DNA of 64,000 nucleotides from an uncultured Candidatus Binatia bacterium (GTDB taxonomy: Bacteria; Desulfobacterota; Binatia; Bin18): contig OY282457.1 of assembly GCA_958296235.1 (NCBI GenBank), positions 2,785,338 through 2,849,337 of the forward strand, read 5' to 3'. Within the stretch, counting starts at the first letter, position 1, and every line of letters begins with the position of its first letter. Below are positions 51,800 to 61,214 of this stretch, in pieces. The translations under genes and the position numbers were made by a program. The notes beneath the pieces are model-generated. The model did not search any database, was not told where the DNA came from, and was given only the letters and a program-made list of their open reading frames with translations.

Positions 51800-51922
51800 C
51801 TATTGGGGTGGTTTCGCCGGTTTCCGCGAGGATGATTTGTGAGCGTGGGAAATCGCATCGCGGGCCACTATACCGAGACCGGTCAGAAAGATGACAAAAG
51901 CAAGAAGGACAAGCCAATCCAT
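51800..51922 (-). CDS. Tiny single-pass membrane protein (40 aa)
   Basis: A 40-residue protein MDWLVLLAFVIFLTGLGIVA with a basic tail (HAHKSSSRKPAKPP). Its ATG overlaps the stop of the preceding 75-residue gene (TAATG at 51924-51920), and GAGGAACTG in that gene can act as ribosome site. I recall similar small pairs in other bacteria, without a known function. See the next entry. Confidence 0.6.
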   Translation of the reverse strand: MDWLVLLAFVIFLTGLGIVARDAISHAHKSSSRKPAKPPQ

Positions 51923-52149
51923 TACAGTTCCTCCAGTTCGTCGATTTTTCGATACGCAGTCCGATTGACCCTCACAACTCCGAGAGTAACGCCGACAACC
52001 GCGAAAACACAAGCCAGGACGAGCACGGCATGAGCTTGACCTGCGTGCTGAGCGAGCCATGCGAGCATGGAAATATCGGTAGCCACAAAGATACCAAAAA
52101 TAACTTTGAGCCAGCCGATTTCCTCCTTCAGTCTTTCTGCTTTCGACAT
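51922..52149 (-). CDS. Small two-helix membrane protein (75 aa)
   Basis: A 75-residue protein with an amphipathic start (MSKAERLKEEIGWLKVIFGI), two membrane helices (VIFGIFVATDISMLAWLAQ; AVLVLACVFAVVGVTLGVV) and a short polar end (RTAYRKIDELEEL). It is coupled to the 40-residue protein downstream and starts 5 bases after the AOR stop on the same strand. A two-component membrane pair of unknown function; no enzyme motif visible. Confidence 0.7.
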   Translation of the reverse strand: MSKAERLKEEIGWLKVIFGIFVATDISMLAWLAQHAGQAHAVLVLACVFAVVGVTLGVVRVNRTAYRKIDELEEL

Positions 52150-52154
52150 TGGCT

Positions 52155-53957
52155 TCAGAGCCCTACGGCCCGCTTTTTCTCCTCCCCGACCAGACCCTGC
52201 TCGTTCCAGCCTCGGGCGGCATAATAGCTTTGAATCATCAGGCGGAGCTCGTCCGGGGTCAGGCTCACGCCCTGCACAACGCCGCTCGACAGCGGCTCCT
52301 CCAGGAGACGAGGCGGCAGCCAGTCGTCCTCGGGCTGCCAGCCCTCGCGCAGATTAAACAATTTCTTGAGTGTATTGATACGTTCGCCAACCTGTCTGAG
52401 GTCTGCGGCAGTATACTCCCAGCCCGTCACCGCGCTCATAAGCTGGGCTGCTTCGGCATAAAAATCATCGAAACACTTGCGTAAAAACTTGCACACAATC
52501 AGCGAATCCAGGACCGCGGAGAAGTCCTCGGACGCGGCCACCAGCGCCCCACGGCCGGCATCGGCTTGCAGACGATCAACGTGGCCCGAGAAGTCCGCCT
52601 CATACGCCCCCGAACGGTTATGGCAGGCTCCGCGTGGACTGACCGCCAGACCGAGCGCCATAGTCTTGAGGCTGCGCGGCTCGTAGCCCGGCAGCTCCAT
52701 GCCTTTGACCTGCATGGCGAAGCCCTCCGCTTCGACCCCGAGATGAGTGGCCGCCTGCCGCGAGCCCTCGGCCAGGAGCGCCCCCGCTCCCCGTCTGTGG
52801 GCAATGTCCGCAATCAGGGCGAGAATCGCCTCCGCATTGCCAAAGGACAGCCCCGTTGCGCGCAGCTCGGGCCAGAGACCCTTGTCCGCACATTCTGCCG
52901 CCCAGGCAATAGTGCCGCCGGTACTAATGGTATCCAGCCCGTACTGGTCGCACAGCCGGGCGGCTTGCAGCACCGCGTCCGGCTCCTCAATGCCGCACAT
53001 CGGGCCCAACGCAAAGAGCGTTTCATACTCAAGTCGCTGGGCCTCGCCACTCAGGGATTGAAAGAGGCGCTCACATCGAATGGTGCACGCGGCGCAGCCG
53101 TGCGTCTGACTGAAACCATTGGTGATAAAAGATTCCCCGCTGAGCGCTTCTGCCTGGGCAAACGGAACGTTCTGAAAATTATAGGTCGGCAGACTGCCGA
53201 GTCGGTCGAAGACGGCCAGGTTCGCCACCGTTCCAATCTCGCGGTATTTTGCCGTGTGCGGTCCGACACTCCGCTCGCGTAATGTGACGGCTATTTTTTC
53301 CACCGCCTCTGTATCGGCCACTGCCACCCGCCGCTGGCCCCGCAGGGCAACGGCCTTGAGTTTCTTGGCACCGAACACCGCTCCGACGCCACCCCGTCCG
53401 GCGTGCCGGCCCTCGTTGCTGAGGGTTGCAAAACGAACCAGGTTCTCCCCCGCCCGTCCGATGGCGGCAACCCGGACCTCCGCCTCTTCCTCTGTGCGGA
53501 CCGTGTACCGAACGCGCTCTGCGGTGTCCTGGGCGCTCAGTCCCATCAGGTGGGCTGCCGCTCGGAACTCGACTCCGGCGTCCGTTATCTGAAGATAGGT
53601 GGGTTGCTCGGCTGCGCCCGTAATCACGAGGGCATCGACACCGACCCGCTTGAGTTCCAGGGCAAAAAAACTGGAAGAGAGCGAATCCGCGATAAAACCG
53701 GTCAGGGGCGACTTGGTGACAACGGCATACTTGGCGGTGGTGGTCAGGCCCGTTCCAACCAGGGGGGCGCTGGTAAAAATGAGCGGATTCTCGGCCGAGA
53801 GCGGCTCCACGCGCGCGGGGGCGTAATCGTACAGCAAGGCCGCGCCCAGGCCCACACCGCCCAGCACCGCCGTGAGCCGGGACGCGGCGATGTCCTGCCA
53901 GGTGTATGACTGCGTGGTGAGGTCTATATGCAGCAGACGGCCGTGAAACCCGTACAT
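52155..53957 (-). CDS. Aldehyde:ferredoxin oxidoreductase family (tungsten) enzyme
   Basis: A 600-residue AOR-family protein. The N-terminal domain begins GFHGRLLHIDLTTQSYTWQD; GRGGVGAVFGAKKLKAVALR is the pterin region. Cys motifs HGCAACTIRCERLF (C-x2-C-x3-C) and, near the end, LIVCKFLRKCFDDF give the [4Fe-4S] site. Members oxidise aldehydes to acids with a W-bispterin cofactor. A MobA-MoaD fusion gene is encoded just upstream, which supports a dedicated pterin supply. The specific aldehyde is unknown. Confidence 0.93.
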   Translation of the reverse strand: MYGFHGRLLHIDLTTQSYTWQDIAASRLTAVLGGVGLGAALLYDYAPARVEPLSAENPLIFTSAPLVGTGLTTTAKYAVVTKSPLTGFIADSLSSSFFALELKRVGVDALVITGAAEQPTYLQITDAGVEFRAAAHLMGLSAQDTAERVRYTVRTEEEAEVRVAAIGRAGENLVRFATLSNEGRHAGRGGVGAVFGAKKLKAVALRGQRRVAVADTEAVEKIAVTLRERSVGPHTAKYREIGTVANLAVFDRLGSLPTYNFQNVPFAQAEALSGESFITNGFSQTHGCAACTIRCERLFQSLSGEAQRLEYETLFALGPMCGIEEPDAVLQAARLCDQYGLDTISTGGTIAWAAECADKGLWPELRATGLSFGNAEAILALIADIAHRRGAGALLAEGSRQAATHLGVEAEGFAMQVKGMELPGYEPRSLKTMALGLAVSPRGACHNRSGAYEADFSGHVDRLQADAGRGALVAASEDFSAVLDSLIVCKFLRKCFDDFYAEAAQLMSAVTGWEYTAADLRQVGERINTLKKLFNLREGWQPEDDWLPPRLLEEPLSSGVVQGVSLTPDELRLMIQSYYAARGWNEQGLVGEEKKRAVGL

Positions 53958-53960
53958 GCT

Positions 53961-54884
53961 CTATCCGCCCGCATCGCTCGACAAGATCAACAGGCTGTCA
54001 CCCGCCCGGAGACGGGTGTGTGCGTCTCGAACAAAGTCTTTCCCATTGATATTGCAGGCATATCCGTTCCGTAAGCTGGTGTATCCCGTATCATCCGCGG
54101 ACAGCACCGAACCCAGGAGGGCGGGACATGCCACTCCTAAGACCGTCAGCGCGTCCCCGAGCGTTGCCTCAGCTGCGAGGGTCAGCGGGACGCGTGGGGT
54201 GTGTGCGGTGAGGCGCGCAACGCCGAATAGCTCAACCGTGCAGGAAATGGGCGCCGACAGCGTCCGCCAGTGGGCCAGGGCGGCCTGATAGTCTTCCTGG
54301 GTGTTCATATTGAGAAAACTCAGCCCCTCGGGGTCAAAGCGTTTGATCTCCGCCGCCGGCACGGTTCGGGTTGGCACGGTGTCATACAAATAGACCGGGC
54401 GGAGGCGTTGGGTGGCGAGCTGTTCTTGTAAATGTGGAATAACGCGCCGGCGATACACGGCGTGCAGCGGCTGGAGCCGGTCTTGCCAAACGGGAACGAC
54501 CACATCATAGCCACGACCGTTATGAGTAAGCTGCGAGACGAGATAGTCAATAAGGGGCAACTGGAGAAAGGGCGCATCGCACGAGGTGACAAAGGCGGCT
54601 GGGCCGCGGATTGCTCGCAGGCCGTAGTATATACCTCCGACCGGCCCCTGATGGGCCACGGCATCGTGGACCAGCGTGACCGGCAGGGACGGCAGGGTCT
54701 GGTCCGGCGCGGCGACCACGACGATATCGGAAAAGCGTTGGGACAGACGCTCAACCAGATGAGCGATAAGCGGCTTGTCATCAAAGGGCAGCAGCGCCTT
54801 CGGCCTTCCCATCCGCGAGCTTTTTCCACCGCTCAGAATAACCGCGGACAGGGCCGGGCTCTGGGTTGAGGCTTGCGTATCCAT
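53961..54884 (-). CDS. mobA: MobA (molybdenum cofactor guanylyltransferase) fused to a MoaD/ThiS-like domain
   Basis: A 307-residue fusion. Residues 1-205 are MobA: VILSGGKSSRMGRPKALLPF, VTSCDAPFLQLPL, DVVVPVWQDRLQPLHAVYRR, FLNMNTQEDY. From about 210 there is a ubiquitin-like fold (CTVELFGVARLTAHTPRVPL, LRAGDSLLILSSDAGG) ending in Gly-Gly at the C-terminus, as in MoaD. MobA attaches GMP to the pterin; MoaD donates sulfur. It precedes the AOR gene by 3 bases. The ATG at 54884 is preferred over a TTG at 54923. Confidence 0.88.
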   Translation of the reverse strand: MDTQASTQSPALSAVILSGGKSSRMGRPKALLPFDDKPLIAHLVERLSQRFSDIVVVAAPDQTLPSLPVTLVHDAVAHQGPVGGIYYGLRAIRGPAAFVTSCDAPFLQLPLIDYLVSQLTHNGRGYDVVVPVWQDRLQPLHAVYRRRVIPHLQEQLATQRLRPVYLYDTVPTRTVPAAEIKRFDPEGLSFLNMNTQEDYQAALAHWRTLSAPISCTVELFGVARLTAHTPRVPLTLAAEATLGDALTVLGVACPALLGSVLSADDTGYTSLRNGYACNINGKDFVRDAHTRLRAGDSLLILSSDAGG

Positions 54885-55083
54885 ATCGTACCAAAGCGCA
54901 CTATCAGGCTGGGGTCCACTCAAAACAGAAATGCTATCATCTCACCGCCAGGGGGACAATGAATTCCTGGCTCCCCTCTTCTTCATCTTTTATTGTAATC
55001 AAAAAGAGAATTTGCTACTTTCCATCCCCACCTCAGAATCGACAGGGTGGATAAGGCGAAACGGAACGAGAGGAGACATATTT

Positions 55084-55707
55084 TTGGCTGTCAAACTGTA
55101 CGTTGGCAATCTCCCCCCCATGCTCTGCTTTCCAGAGCTTGAAGACTTATTCACCCCATTTGGGAGCCTTCAGTCTGCTGAACTCATCACCGACCCGGCC
55201 ACCGGCCTGTCGCGGGGGTTCGGCTTCATCGAAATGGAGACGGAAGGAGCCGCTCAGGCGGCAATCTCAGACCTGAATGGTAAAGAAGTCGAGGGACAGG
55301 CCCTAACTGTCAATGAGGTCAAACCCGGCCGGGGTGGCCCCTCGCTCATTCGGGATAGCCGGCGTGGGAGACCTTCCCCGGTTACGAGCCGCCCGCCCTC
55401 GCAACCCCGTCCGTCATCCGGCACGCGCCTCTTTGTCGGCAACCTGCCCTATTCCGCGGGCAACACCGACCTGGAAAAAGTCTTTGCCGAGGTGGGCACG
55501 GTCAGTTCGGTCAGCGTTGTCACCGACCGCTTCTCCGGGCAATCAAAGGGCTTCGCCTTTGTTGAAATGGGCTCGAAAGAAGAGGCCGACGCGATTATTG
55601 AAAAATTTAACGGCCAGGAGGTCCTGGGTCGGGTTCTGAAGGTCAACGCCGCGCGCCCACCGGAACGACGGCGGTTTGGCGGCGGTGGCGGCGGGCGACG
55701 CTTCTAA
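55084..55707 (+). CDS. RNA-binding protein with two tandem RRM domains
   Basis: A 207-residue protein with two RRMs: residues 1-80 (LYVGNLPP as RNP2, RGFGFIEM as RNP1) and about 118-195 (LFVGNLPY, KGFAFVEM), joined by a Pro/Ser/Arg linker and ending in a Gly/Arg tail (RRRFGGGGGGRRF). Start TTG at 55084 with AGGAGA upstream; the longer open frame is a shadow. Bacterial RRM proteins usually have one domain. A cold-inducible or mRNA-binding role is inferred. Confidence 0.88.
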   Translation: MAVKLYVGNLPPMLCFPELEDLFTPFGSLQSAELITDPATGLSRGFGFIEMETEGAAQAAISDLNGKEVEGQALTVNEVKPGRGGPSLIRDSRRGRPSPVTSRPPSQPRPSSGTRLFVGNLPYSAGNTDLEKVFAEVGTVSSVSVVTDRFSGQSKGFAFVEMGSKEEADAIIEKFNGQEVLGRVLKVNAARPPERRRFGGGGGGRRF

Positions 55708-56981
55708 TCAACTTCCAGATGGTAGAACACGAGGCCGGTCAGCAGCTTGGGATAGAAATAAGTTGACTTCTGCGGCATGGTCTCGCCGCTTTCACAGACC
55801 TGCTGAATCTGCTCGAAAGTTGTTGAGCGCAGGAGAAAAGCAGCCTGAGCGTCCCCGGCGCTCACCCGTTGCAGCGCCTCGTCAGTATCGCTCGTATATG
55901 AGACGGCCTGCTTCTGGACAGCCGGCGGTAAACCCAGAAAACGCTCGAAGAGCACATCGTGCAACACGGTGACATCCAGCGCCCGCACGGCTGCCGAGGC
56001 GGACAGGCCGCGCGTCACGCGGTCATCAAAGGCTAACAGCCAGTTATGCTCGGCGCCGGCCATGACGCAGCCGATGCGGCGCTCTGGGCCAGGCGCCGAA
56101 AGGGCGTTGAGAAACGCCTGACGGTGGGCCGGCGCATAGCGGGTCAGTCGAAAGTCGCGCTTGAGAACGGCTTGCAGACTGGTCGGACTGGGTAGACGGG
56201 TCTGCCGGATGAGCCGGTGGGTTGGGAGGATAGTCAGGCCGCTATCCTCGGCACTGGTCAAATACGCCAGAACGTACTGAAAGGGCCGGTCCTCGCCGGC
56301 GCCGGTTTCCGCCGTCCGCTCGCGGCTGTATTGCAGCGCCGTTTCATAGCGATGATGACCGTCGGCGATAATCAGTGATTTGTCAGAGAGCTGAGCCGTA
56401 ATGTCCGCAATGGTTGCCGGCTCCCGAATGGGCCACAGCCGATGCGTAACACCCGCGTCGTCTGCGATCTCAACCGCAGCCGGCCGGGCGAGCGCGTCCC
56501 GGAGCGTGTGTGCAAGCGACCAGCCTGAGCCGGCGTAGAGACAGAAGATCGAACTCAGATGCGCCCGGCAGGCGCGCAGCAGGGCGAGGCGATCTTTTTT
56601 GGCCCGCTCAAAGGTGCGCTCGTGCGGGCGAATAACTCCAGACTCGAAATCTTCAACCCGGAGCGCAGCAAAAATACCGGTCCGGCGACGTGGCTGGCCG
56701 TCCTGGAGCGTGAACTCCTGCGTGTAGCAATAGAAGCCGGGCTCCGGGTCGGGCTGTACAACCTGCTGGGACAGCCAGGTCTGAAAAGTCCGGGCCGCTG
56801 TCGTATAGGGGTCGTCTGCCGTACTGAAATCGAGATGGGTCGCGTTATACGGACTCTGAAGGTGGAGGAGCGTTTGTTGCTGCGGACTGATCACGTCATA
56901 CGGCGGGGAGACGACGTTTTTCAAATCGCCAACCACGGTCGGATTATAGCGCAGCGCGCGAAAGGGACGAATCTGGGCCAT
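55704..56981 (-). CDS. DUF1015 family protein
   Basis: A 425-residue DUF1015 protein. MAQIRPFRALRYNPTVVGDL, VVSPPYDVISPQQQ, VIRPHERTFERAKKDRLALL and LIIADGHHRYETALQYSRER are the family signatures; the conserved Asp-Gly-His-His-Arg suggests a phosphotransfer or hydrolase site but no activity is known to me. It follows purH-purD on the same strand after 44 bases. The 3' end overlaps the RRM gene by 4 bases (convergent). Confidence 0.92.
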   Translation of the reverse strand: MAQIRPFRALRYNPTVVGDLKNVVSPPYDVISPQQQTLLHLQSPYNATHLDFSTADDPYTTAARTFQTWLSQQVVQPDPEPGFYCYTQEFTLQDGQPRRRTGIFAALRVEDFESGVIRPHERTFERAKKDRLALLRACRAHLSSIFCLYAGSGWSLAHTLRDALARPAAVEIADDAGVTHRLWPIREPATIADITAQLSDKSLIIADGHHRYETALQYSRERTAETGAGEDRPFQYVLAYLTSAEDSGLTILPTHRLIRQTRLPSPTSLQAVLKRDFRLTRYAPAHRQAFLNALSAPGPERRIGCVMAGAEHNWLLAFDDRVTRGLSASAAVRALDVTVLHDVLFERFLGLPPAVQKQAVSYTSDTDEALQRVSAGDAQAAFLLRSTTFEQIQQVCESGETMPQKSTYFYPKLLTGLVFYHLEVD

Positions 56982-57025
56982 ATCTGTTCCTCTCCGTGAC
57001 GTGGCGACTGGAAGAAATGCAGGGA

Positions 57026-58297
57026 TCAGCCCGCCAGCGCTCGCTGGCCGATATCCCGCCGATAGTGCATGCCCGGCCACGAAATGCGTTGCACCGCCTG
57101 ATAGGTTGTCGCAATGGCCTGACGAATATCCGGCCCGGTCGCGGTCACACCCAGCACGCGGCCACCAGTGGTGACCAGGGCGTCTGCCTGGCGTTGGGTG
57201 CCGGCATGAAAAATCGCCACGTCCTGCCAGTCCGCGCATTGCTCCAGCCCGGCAATGGCCCGTCCCTTCTCATAGCTGCCCGGATAGCCCTCGGACGTGA
57301 GCACCACACACACCGCGGCACGCTCATCCCAGTCGAGGGTCACCTGGTCAAGGCGCTCATCAATCACGGCCTGCATGACCTCGACCAGGTCTGACTTGAG
57401 GCGCAGCATGAGCGGCTGACATTCCGGGTCGCCAAAGCGGACGTTGAATTCAAGGACTTGCGCCTGACCGTGGTCGATCATCAGCCCGGCATACAGAACA
57501 CCTTTATACACAATGTTGCGTTGCCTGAGCCCCCGGACGACCGGAGTGAGGATGTCCTGCATGATCTGAGCGGTCAACGCCGGGGTGACGACCGGCGCCG
57601 GTGAGTAGGCTCCCATCCCACCGGTATTCGGCCCCCGGTCTCCGTCAAAGACCTGCTTGTGATCCTGAGAAGAGGCCAGGGGCAGGATATGGCTTCCATC
57701 TGTCAACGCCAGAAACGAGGCTTCGTCGCCGCGCAGAAATTCTTCAATCACCACCTGATCGCCGGCTGCGCCAAACTGACGCTCGCGCATAATGCTTGTG
57801 ATTGCGCTCTGGGCTTCTGCCTGGGTCGCGCACACCAGGACGCCTTTTCCCGCGGCCAGGCCGTCGGCTTTGACCACAATCGGCGCGCCGACTTTTTCGA
57901 TATAGCGGCTGGCTTTGTCCGGGTCACGAAACACGCCAAAGGCCGCGGTTGGCACGCCCTGCTGCCGCAAGAGTTCTTTGGTAAAGGCTTTACTGCCTTC
58001 GAGTTGAGCCGCGGCCCGATTCGGGCCAAACACACGCAGACCCCGCGCCTCGAACCGGTCGACGATCCCGAGACTCAGCGGCAACTCAGGACCGACAAGC
58101 GTCAGCCCTATCCGTTCTTTTTCCGCAAACGCGCACAGCCCAGCGACGTCATCCGCGGCCAGCGCAACCAGCTCGGCCTGGTCGGCAATCCCGGCGTTGC
58201 CCGGCGCACAGTAGATTTTTGAGACGCGCGGACTCTGGCGAATTTTCCACACCAGGGCGTGTTCCCGGCCGCCGCTGCCGATCACCAGTACTTTCAT
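57026..58297 (-). CDS. purD: Phosphoribosylamine-glycine ligase
   Basis: Second step of purine synthesis: ATP-dependent joining of glycine to phosphoribosylamine. 423 residues, ATP-grasp fold: KVLVIGSGGREHALVWKIRQ at the N-terminus, IVVKADGLAAGKGVLVC, HKQVFDGDRGPNTGGMGAYS and FNVRFGDPECQPLMLRLKSD. Starts 2 bases after purH, forming a purHD operon. Standard length, no anomalies. Confidence 0.97.
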   Translation of the reverse strand: MKVLVIGSGGREHALVWKIRQSPRVSKIYCAPGNAGIADQAELVALAADDVAGLCAFAEKERIGLTLVGPELPLSLGIVDRFEARGLRVFGPNRAAAQLEGSKAFTKELLRQQGVPTAAFGVFRDPDKASRYIEKVGAPIVVKADGLAAGKGVLVCATQAEAQSAITSIMRERQFGAAGDQVVIEEFLRGDEASFLALTDGSHILPLASSQDHKQVFDGDRGPNTGGMGAYSPAPVVTPALTAQIMQDILTPVVRGLRQRNIVYKGVLYAGLMIDHGQAQVLEFNVRFGDPECQPLMLRLKSDLVEVMQAVIDERLDQVTLDWDERAAVCVVLTSEGYPGSYEKGRAIAGLEQCADWQDVAIFHAGTQRQADALVTTGGRVLGVTATGPDIRQAIATTYQAVQRISWPGMHYRRDIGQRALAG

Positions 58298-58299
58298 GG

Positions 58300-59886
58300 C
58301 TAATGCCGAAAATGCCGCATGCCAGTGACAAGCATGGCCATGCCATGCTCATCCGCGGCCGCGATAACATCCTTGTCCCGCAGGCTGCCGCCGGGCTGAA
58401 TCGCGGCGGTTGCGCCGGCCTGCGCCACCACGTCGAGCCCGTCGCGAAAGGGAAAAAACGCGTCCGACCCGACCACGCTGCCGTGGGTGTCCAGCCCGAG
58501 GTCGTGTGCCCGGGAGACGGCGATCTTGGCCGAGTCAACCCGGCTCATCTGACCGGCGCCCACACCAACAACCTGATCGCTTGAGGTCAGCACAATGGCG
58601 TTGGACTTGACATGTTTGCACACCCGCCAGGCAAAGGCCAATGCCTGGTACTCGGCATCGGTCGGCCGTCGCCTGGTCACGACCTCGCAGTCCTGCACCT
58701 TGACCTGGCCGGTATCGCGTTCCTGATACAGCAGGCCGCCGGTAATCGGTTTGGCCTCATAGAGGGCCGGCTGCGCGTCAACGCTCTCCGGGATTTCCAG
58801 CAAGCGGATGTTCTGGAGTCGCTTGGACGAGGCCAGCATCGCCAGGGCCGCGGCCGCATAGCCAGGGGCGAGCACAATCTCAAGAAAGCCCTGTTCGTAC
58901 AGGTTCAGGATTTCCTGCGCGGTCGCGGCGTCAACCTCGCGATTCAAACCCACAATCCCGCCAAAAATTGAAATTGGATCGCAGGCGCGCGTCTTCCGAA
59001 AGGCGTCGGCCAGAGAGTCCGTCGAGGTGGCCACGCCACACGGGTTGGTATGCTTGATGGCCACCGCGGCAATTTCATCGAACTCCTGGAGCAGGGCAAA
59101 CGCGGCATTGGCATCCACAATATTATTATAGGACAGGGCCTTGCCCTGGAGCTGGCTGGCGTTGGCAATGCAGGCTTCCCGGACGACCGGGCTGCGGTAA
59201 AAAGCCGCGGCCTGGTGCGGGTTTTCTCCATAGCGGAGGTCCTGGGCCTTGGTGTATTGCAGATGCAGGGTTTCGCCAAAAGGCCGGCGCTCTTCTCCGT
59301 CGAGGCTGCCCAGGTAATCGGCAATGGCGCCGTCGTAGCGAGCGGTGAGCTGGAAGGCTTTCCTGGCCAGGGCGCGCGTATACTCGGCCGACAGGACGCC
59401 GTCCTGTGTGAGCGCGGTCAGAAGGGCCGGATAATCGTCCGGGTCAACAACGACGCCCACATCGGCGTGATTCTTGGCTGCCGCGCGCAAGAGAGACGGC
59501 CCGCCGATATCGATGTTTTCAATCGCATCGGCAAAGCGGCAGTCCGGCCTGGCCACGGTTTGTTCAAACGGGTAGAGGTTGACCACCACCAGATCAATGG
59601 CTTTGAGATCATGCTCAGTCATGGCCTGGAGATGGCTGGGGTCGCTCCGGCGATGCAGAATCCCGGCGTGTATGCGGGGGTGCAGGGTCTTGACCCGGCC
59701 ATCAAGCATTTCGGGAAAGCCGGTAAAGTCTTCAACCAGGGTCACGGCAACGCCGGCTGCGGTCAGCGCTTTGGCCGTGCCGCCGGTTGAGAGAATTTCA
59801 ATCCCAAGCGCGGCCAGGCCACGAGCCAGATCAACAACGCCACGTTTGTCGCTCACGCTAATCAGGGCGCGGGTGACAGTAGGCAT
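58300..59886 (-). CDS. purH: Bifunctional AICAR formyltransferase/IMP cyclohydrolase
   Basis: Last two steps of IMP synthesis. 528 residues: the N-terminal cyclohydrolase ([46 protein letters not shown]) and the C-terminal AICAR formyltransferase ([60 protein letters not shown]). AAGGAG precedes the ATG. First gene of the purHD operon. Confidence 0.97.
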   Translation of the reverse strand: MPTVTRALISVSDKRGVVDLARGLAALGIEILSTGGTAKALTAAGVAVTLVEDFTGFPEMLDGRVKTLHPRIHAGILHRRSDPSHLQAMTEHDLKAIDLVVVNLYPFEQTVARPDCRFADAIENIDIGGPSLLRAAAKNHADVGVVVDPDDYPALLTALTQDGVLSAEYTRALARKAFQLTARYDGAIADYLGSLDGEERRPFGETLHLQYTKAQDLRYGENPHQAAAFYRSPVVREACIANASQLQGKALSYNNIVDANAAFALLQEFDEIAAVAIKHTNPCGVATSTDSLADAFRKTRACDPISIFGGIVGLNREVDAATAQEILNLYEQGFLEIVLAPGYAAAALAMLASSKRLQNIRLLEIPESVDAQPALYEAKPITGGLLYQERDTGQVKVQDCEVVTRRRPTDAEYQALAFAWRVCKHVKSNAIVLTSSDQVVGVGAGQMSRVDSAKIAVSRAHDLGLDTHGSVVGSDAFFPFRDGLDVVAQAGATAAIQPGGSLRDKDVIAAADEHGMAMLVTGMRHFRH

Positions 59887-60003
59887 GGGATGCTCCTTGC
59901 TGATAACGGGGTTGGAAAGCTGTCCATCTGGAAAGGCAGACAGGGGAATACCAGAAGCCTCCTGGGTTGTAAAGGGAAACCCGTCGGCATATGGTGGGCC
60001 GCG

Positions 60004-60207
60004 ATGACATTGCGGCTCAACGGCGATGTACGCGAGTGCCGAGAGGGCCTCACTATCGCAGCCTTAGTCGAAGAACTCGGCCTTGGAAACAAGCGGATTG
60101 CGGTTGAGGTCAATCGGGATATTATCTCCCGCGACGAGTACGCCAACTGCGCGCTGAAAGCGGACGATGAGGTTGAAATCGTACATTTCGTCGGCGGAGG
60201 CTGCTAG
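60004..60207 (+). CDS. thiS: Sulfur carrier protein ThiS
   Basis: A 67-residue ubiquitin-fold sulfur carrier for the thiazole of thiamine. [40 protein letters not shown] and [14 protein letters not shown]. ThiS normally ends in Gly-Gly, which is adenylated and thiocarboxylated; here a Cys follows three Gly at the end. The start at 60004 is chosen by homology; the ribosome site is weak and no TPP riboswitch (CTGAGA motif) is visible before it. thiG follows after 35 bases. Confidence 0.88.
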   Translation: MTLRLNGDVRECREGLTIAALVEELGLGNKRIAVEVNRDIISRDEYANCALKADDEVEIVHFVGGGC

Positions 60208-60242
60208 TCAGAGCGCGCACAGATCAACACAGTGAGGACGCC

Positions 60243-61025
60243 ATGCAAGGCCCCAAAGACCCCTTTGTACTCGCCGGCAAGGAATATCATTCCAGGCTTA
60301 TTGTCGGCACGGGAAAGTATAAGGATTTCGCGGAAACCAAACGGGCGATTGAGGCCTCGGGGGCCGAGATTGTGACGGTTGCGGTTCGCCGCGTGAATAT
60401 CACCGACCCCAACCAGGAAAATCTGCTCGACTATATTGACCCCAAGCAGTACACTGTCCTGCCCAATACCGCCGGGTGCTATAACGCCGCCGACGCGGTG
60501 CGGACCTGCCGCCTGGCCCGCGAGGCCGGGGTTGGCAATATGGTCAAGCTGGAGGTCATTGGCGATGACAAGACCCTCTTCCCCGATATTCCGGGGACGC
60601 TTGAGGCGGCCAGGACCCTGGTCGACGAGGGCTTTATTGTCCTGCCCTATATTCATGACGATCCGATTTCCTGCAAAAAGCTCGAAGACATGGGCTGCGC
60701 CGCGGTCATGCCGCTGGCGGCGCCCATTGGGTCCGGGCTTGGCATCCGCAATCCGTATAACATCCGTATCATTCTCGAACACAGCAGCGTGCCGGTGATT
60801 GTTGACGCCGGAGTAGGCACGGCCTCGGACGCCGCGGTTGCCCTGGAGATGGGTTGTGACGCAGTGCTGATGAATACGGCCATTGCCGCGGCAAAGGACC
60901 CGATTCTGATGGCGGACGCCATGCGCCAAGGGGTGGAAGCTGGGCGCAAAGCCTATCTGGCCGGGCGTATGGGCAAAAAGCTGTACGCCACCGCCTCCAG
61001 CCCGCTCGACGGGATGATCGCCTAG
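60243..61025 (+). CDS. thiG: Thiazole synthase ThiG
   Basis: A 260-residue TIM-barrel enzyme forming the thiazole phosphate from deoxyxylulose 5-phosphate, dehydroglycine and ThiS-thiocarboxylate. [54 protein letters not shown] and [20 protein letters not shown] are all typical. GAGGAC precedes the ATG. Co-directional with thiS and thiE. Confidence 0.96.
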   Translation: MQGPKDPFVLAGKEYHSRLIVGTGKYKDFAETKRAIEASGAEIVTVAVRRVNITDPNQENLLDYIDPKQYTVLPNTAGCYNAADAVRTCRLAREAGVGNMVKLEVIGDDKTLFPDIPGTLEAARTLVDEGFIVLPYIHDDPISCKKLEDMGCAAVMPLAAPIGSGLGIRNPYNIRIILEHSSVPVIVDAGVGTASDAAVALEMGCDAVLMNTAIAAAKDPILMADAMRQGVEAGRKAYLAGRMGKKLYATASSPLDGMIA

Positions 61026-61069
61026 CACAGGCTGGAGGTCCATCATTCCATCCCCCCTGGAAGGCATAG

Positions 61070-61190
61070 CCTGAGCGTACTTCGACTTCGCCCCTCCGGG
61101 GCTACGCTCAGCACGACCGGTGCCGCCGTTCACCCTGAGCCTGTCCTGAGCCATGCCCAAGGGCGTAGCGTAAGCGGAGTTGAAGGGGGC
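61070..61190. repeat. Family B repeat between thiG and thiE
   Basis: ACTTCGACTTCGCCCCTCCG, then GCTACGCTCAGCACGACCGG, then ACCCTGAGCCTGTCCTGAGC and a partly complementary end GGCGTAGCGTAAGCGGAGTT. It lies inside what is otherwise a thi operon and could affect read-through into thiE. Confidence 0.65.
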
Positions 61191-61214
61191 CGGTCTCCTC
61201 AGGCCGTCTGACTG

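Noticed and set aside
54775..55083. N-terminal extension of the RRM protein
   Set aside because: Antisense to mobA and then leader sequence with no homology; AGGAGA and TTG at 55084 start the conserved RRM strand.
59887..60003. TPP riboswitch before thiS
   Set aside because: Looked for the CTGAGA and the paired GC-rich arms; not present.
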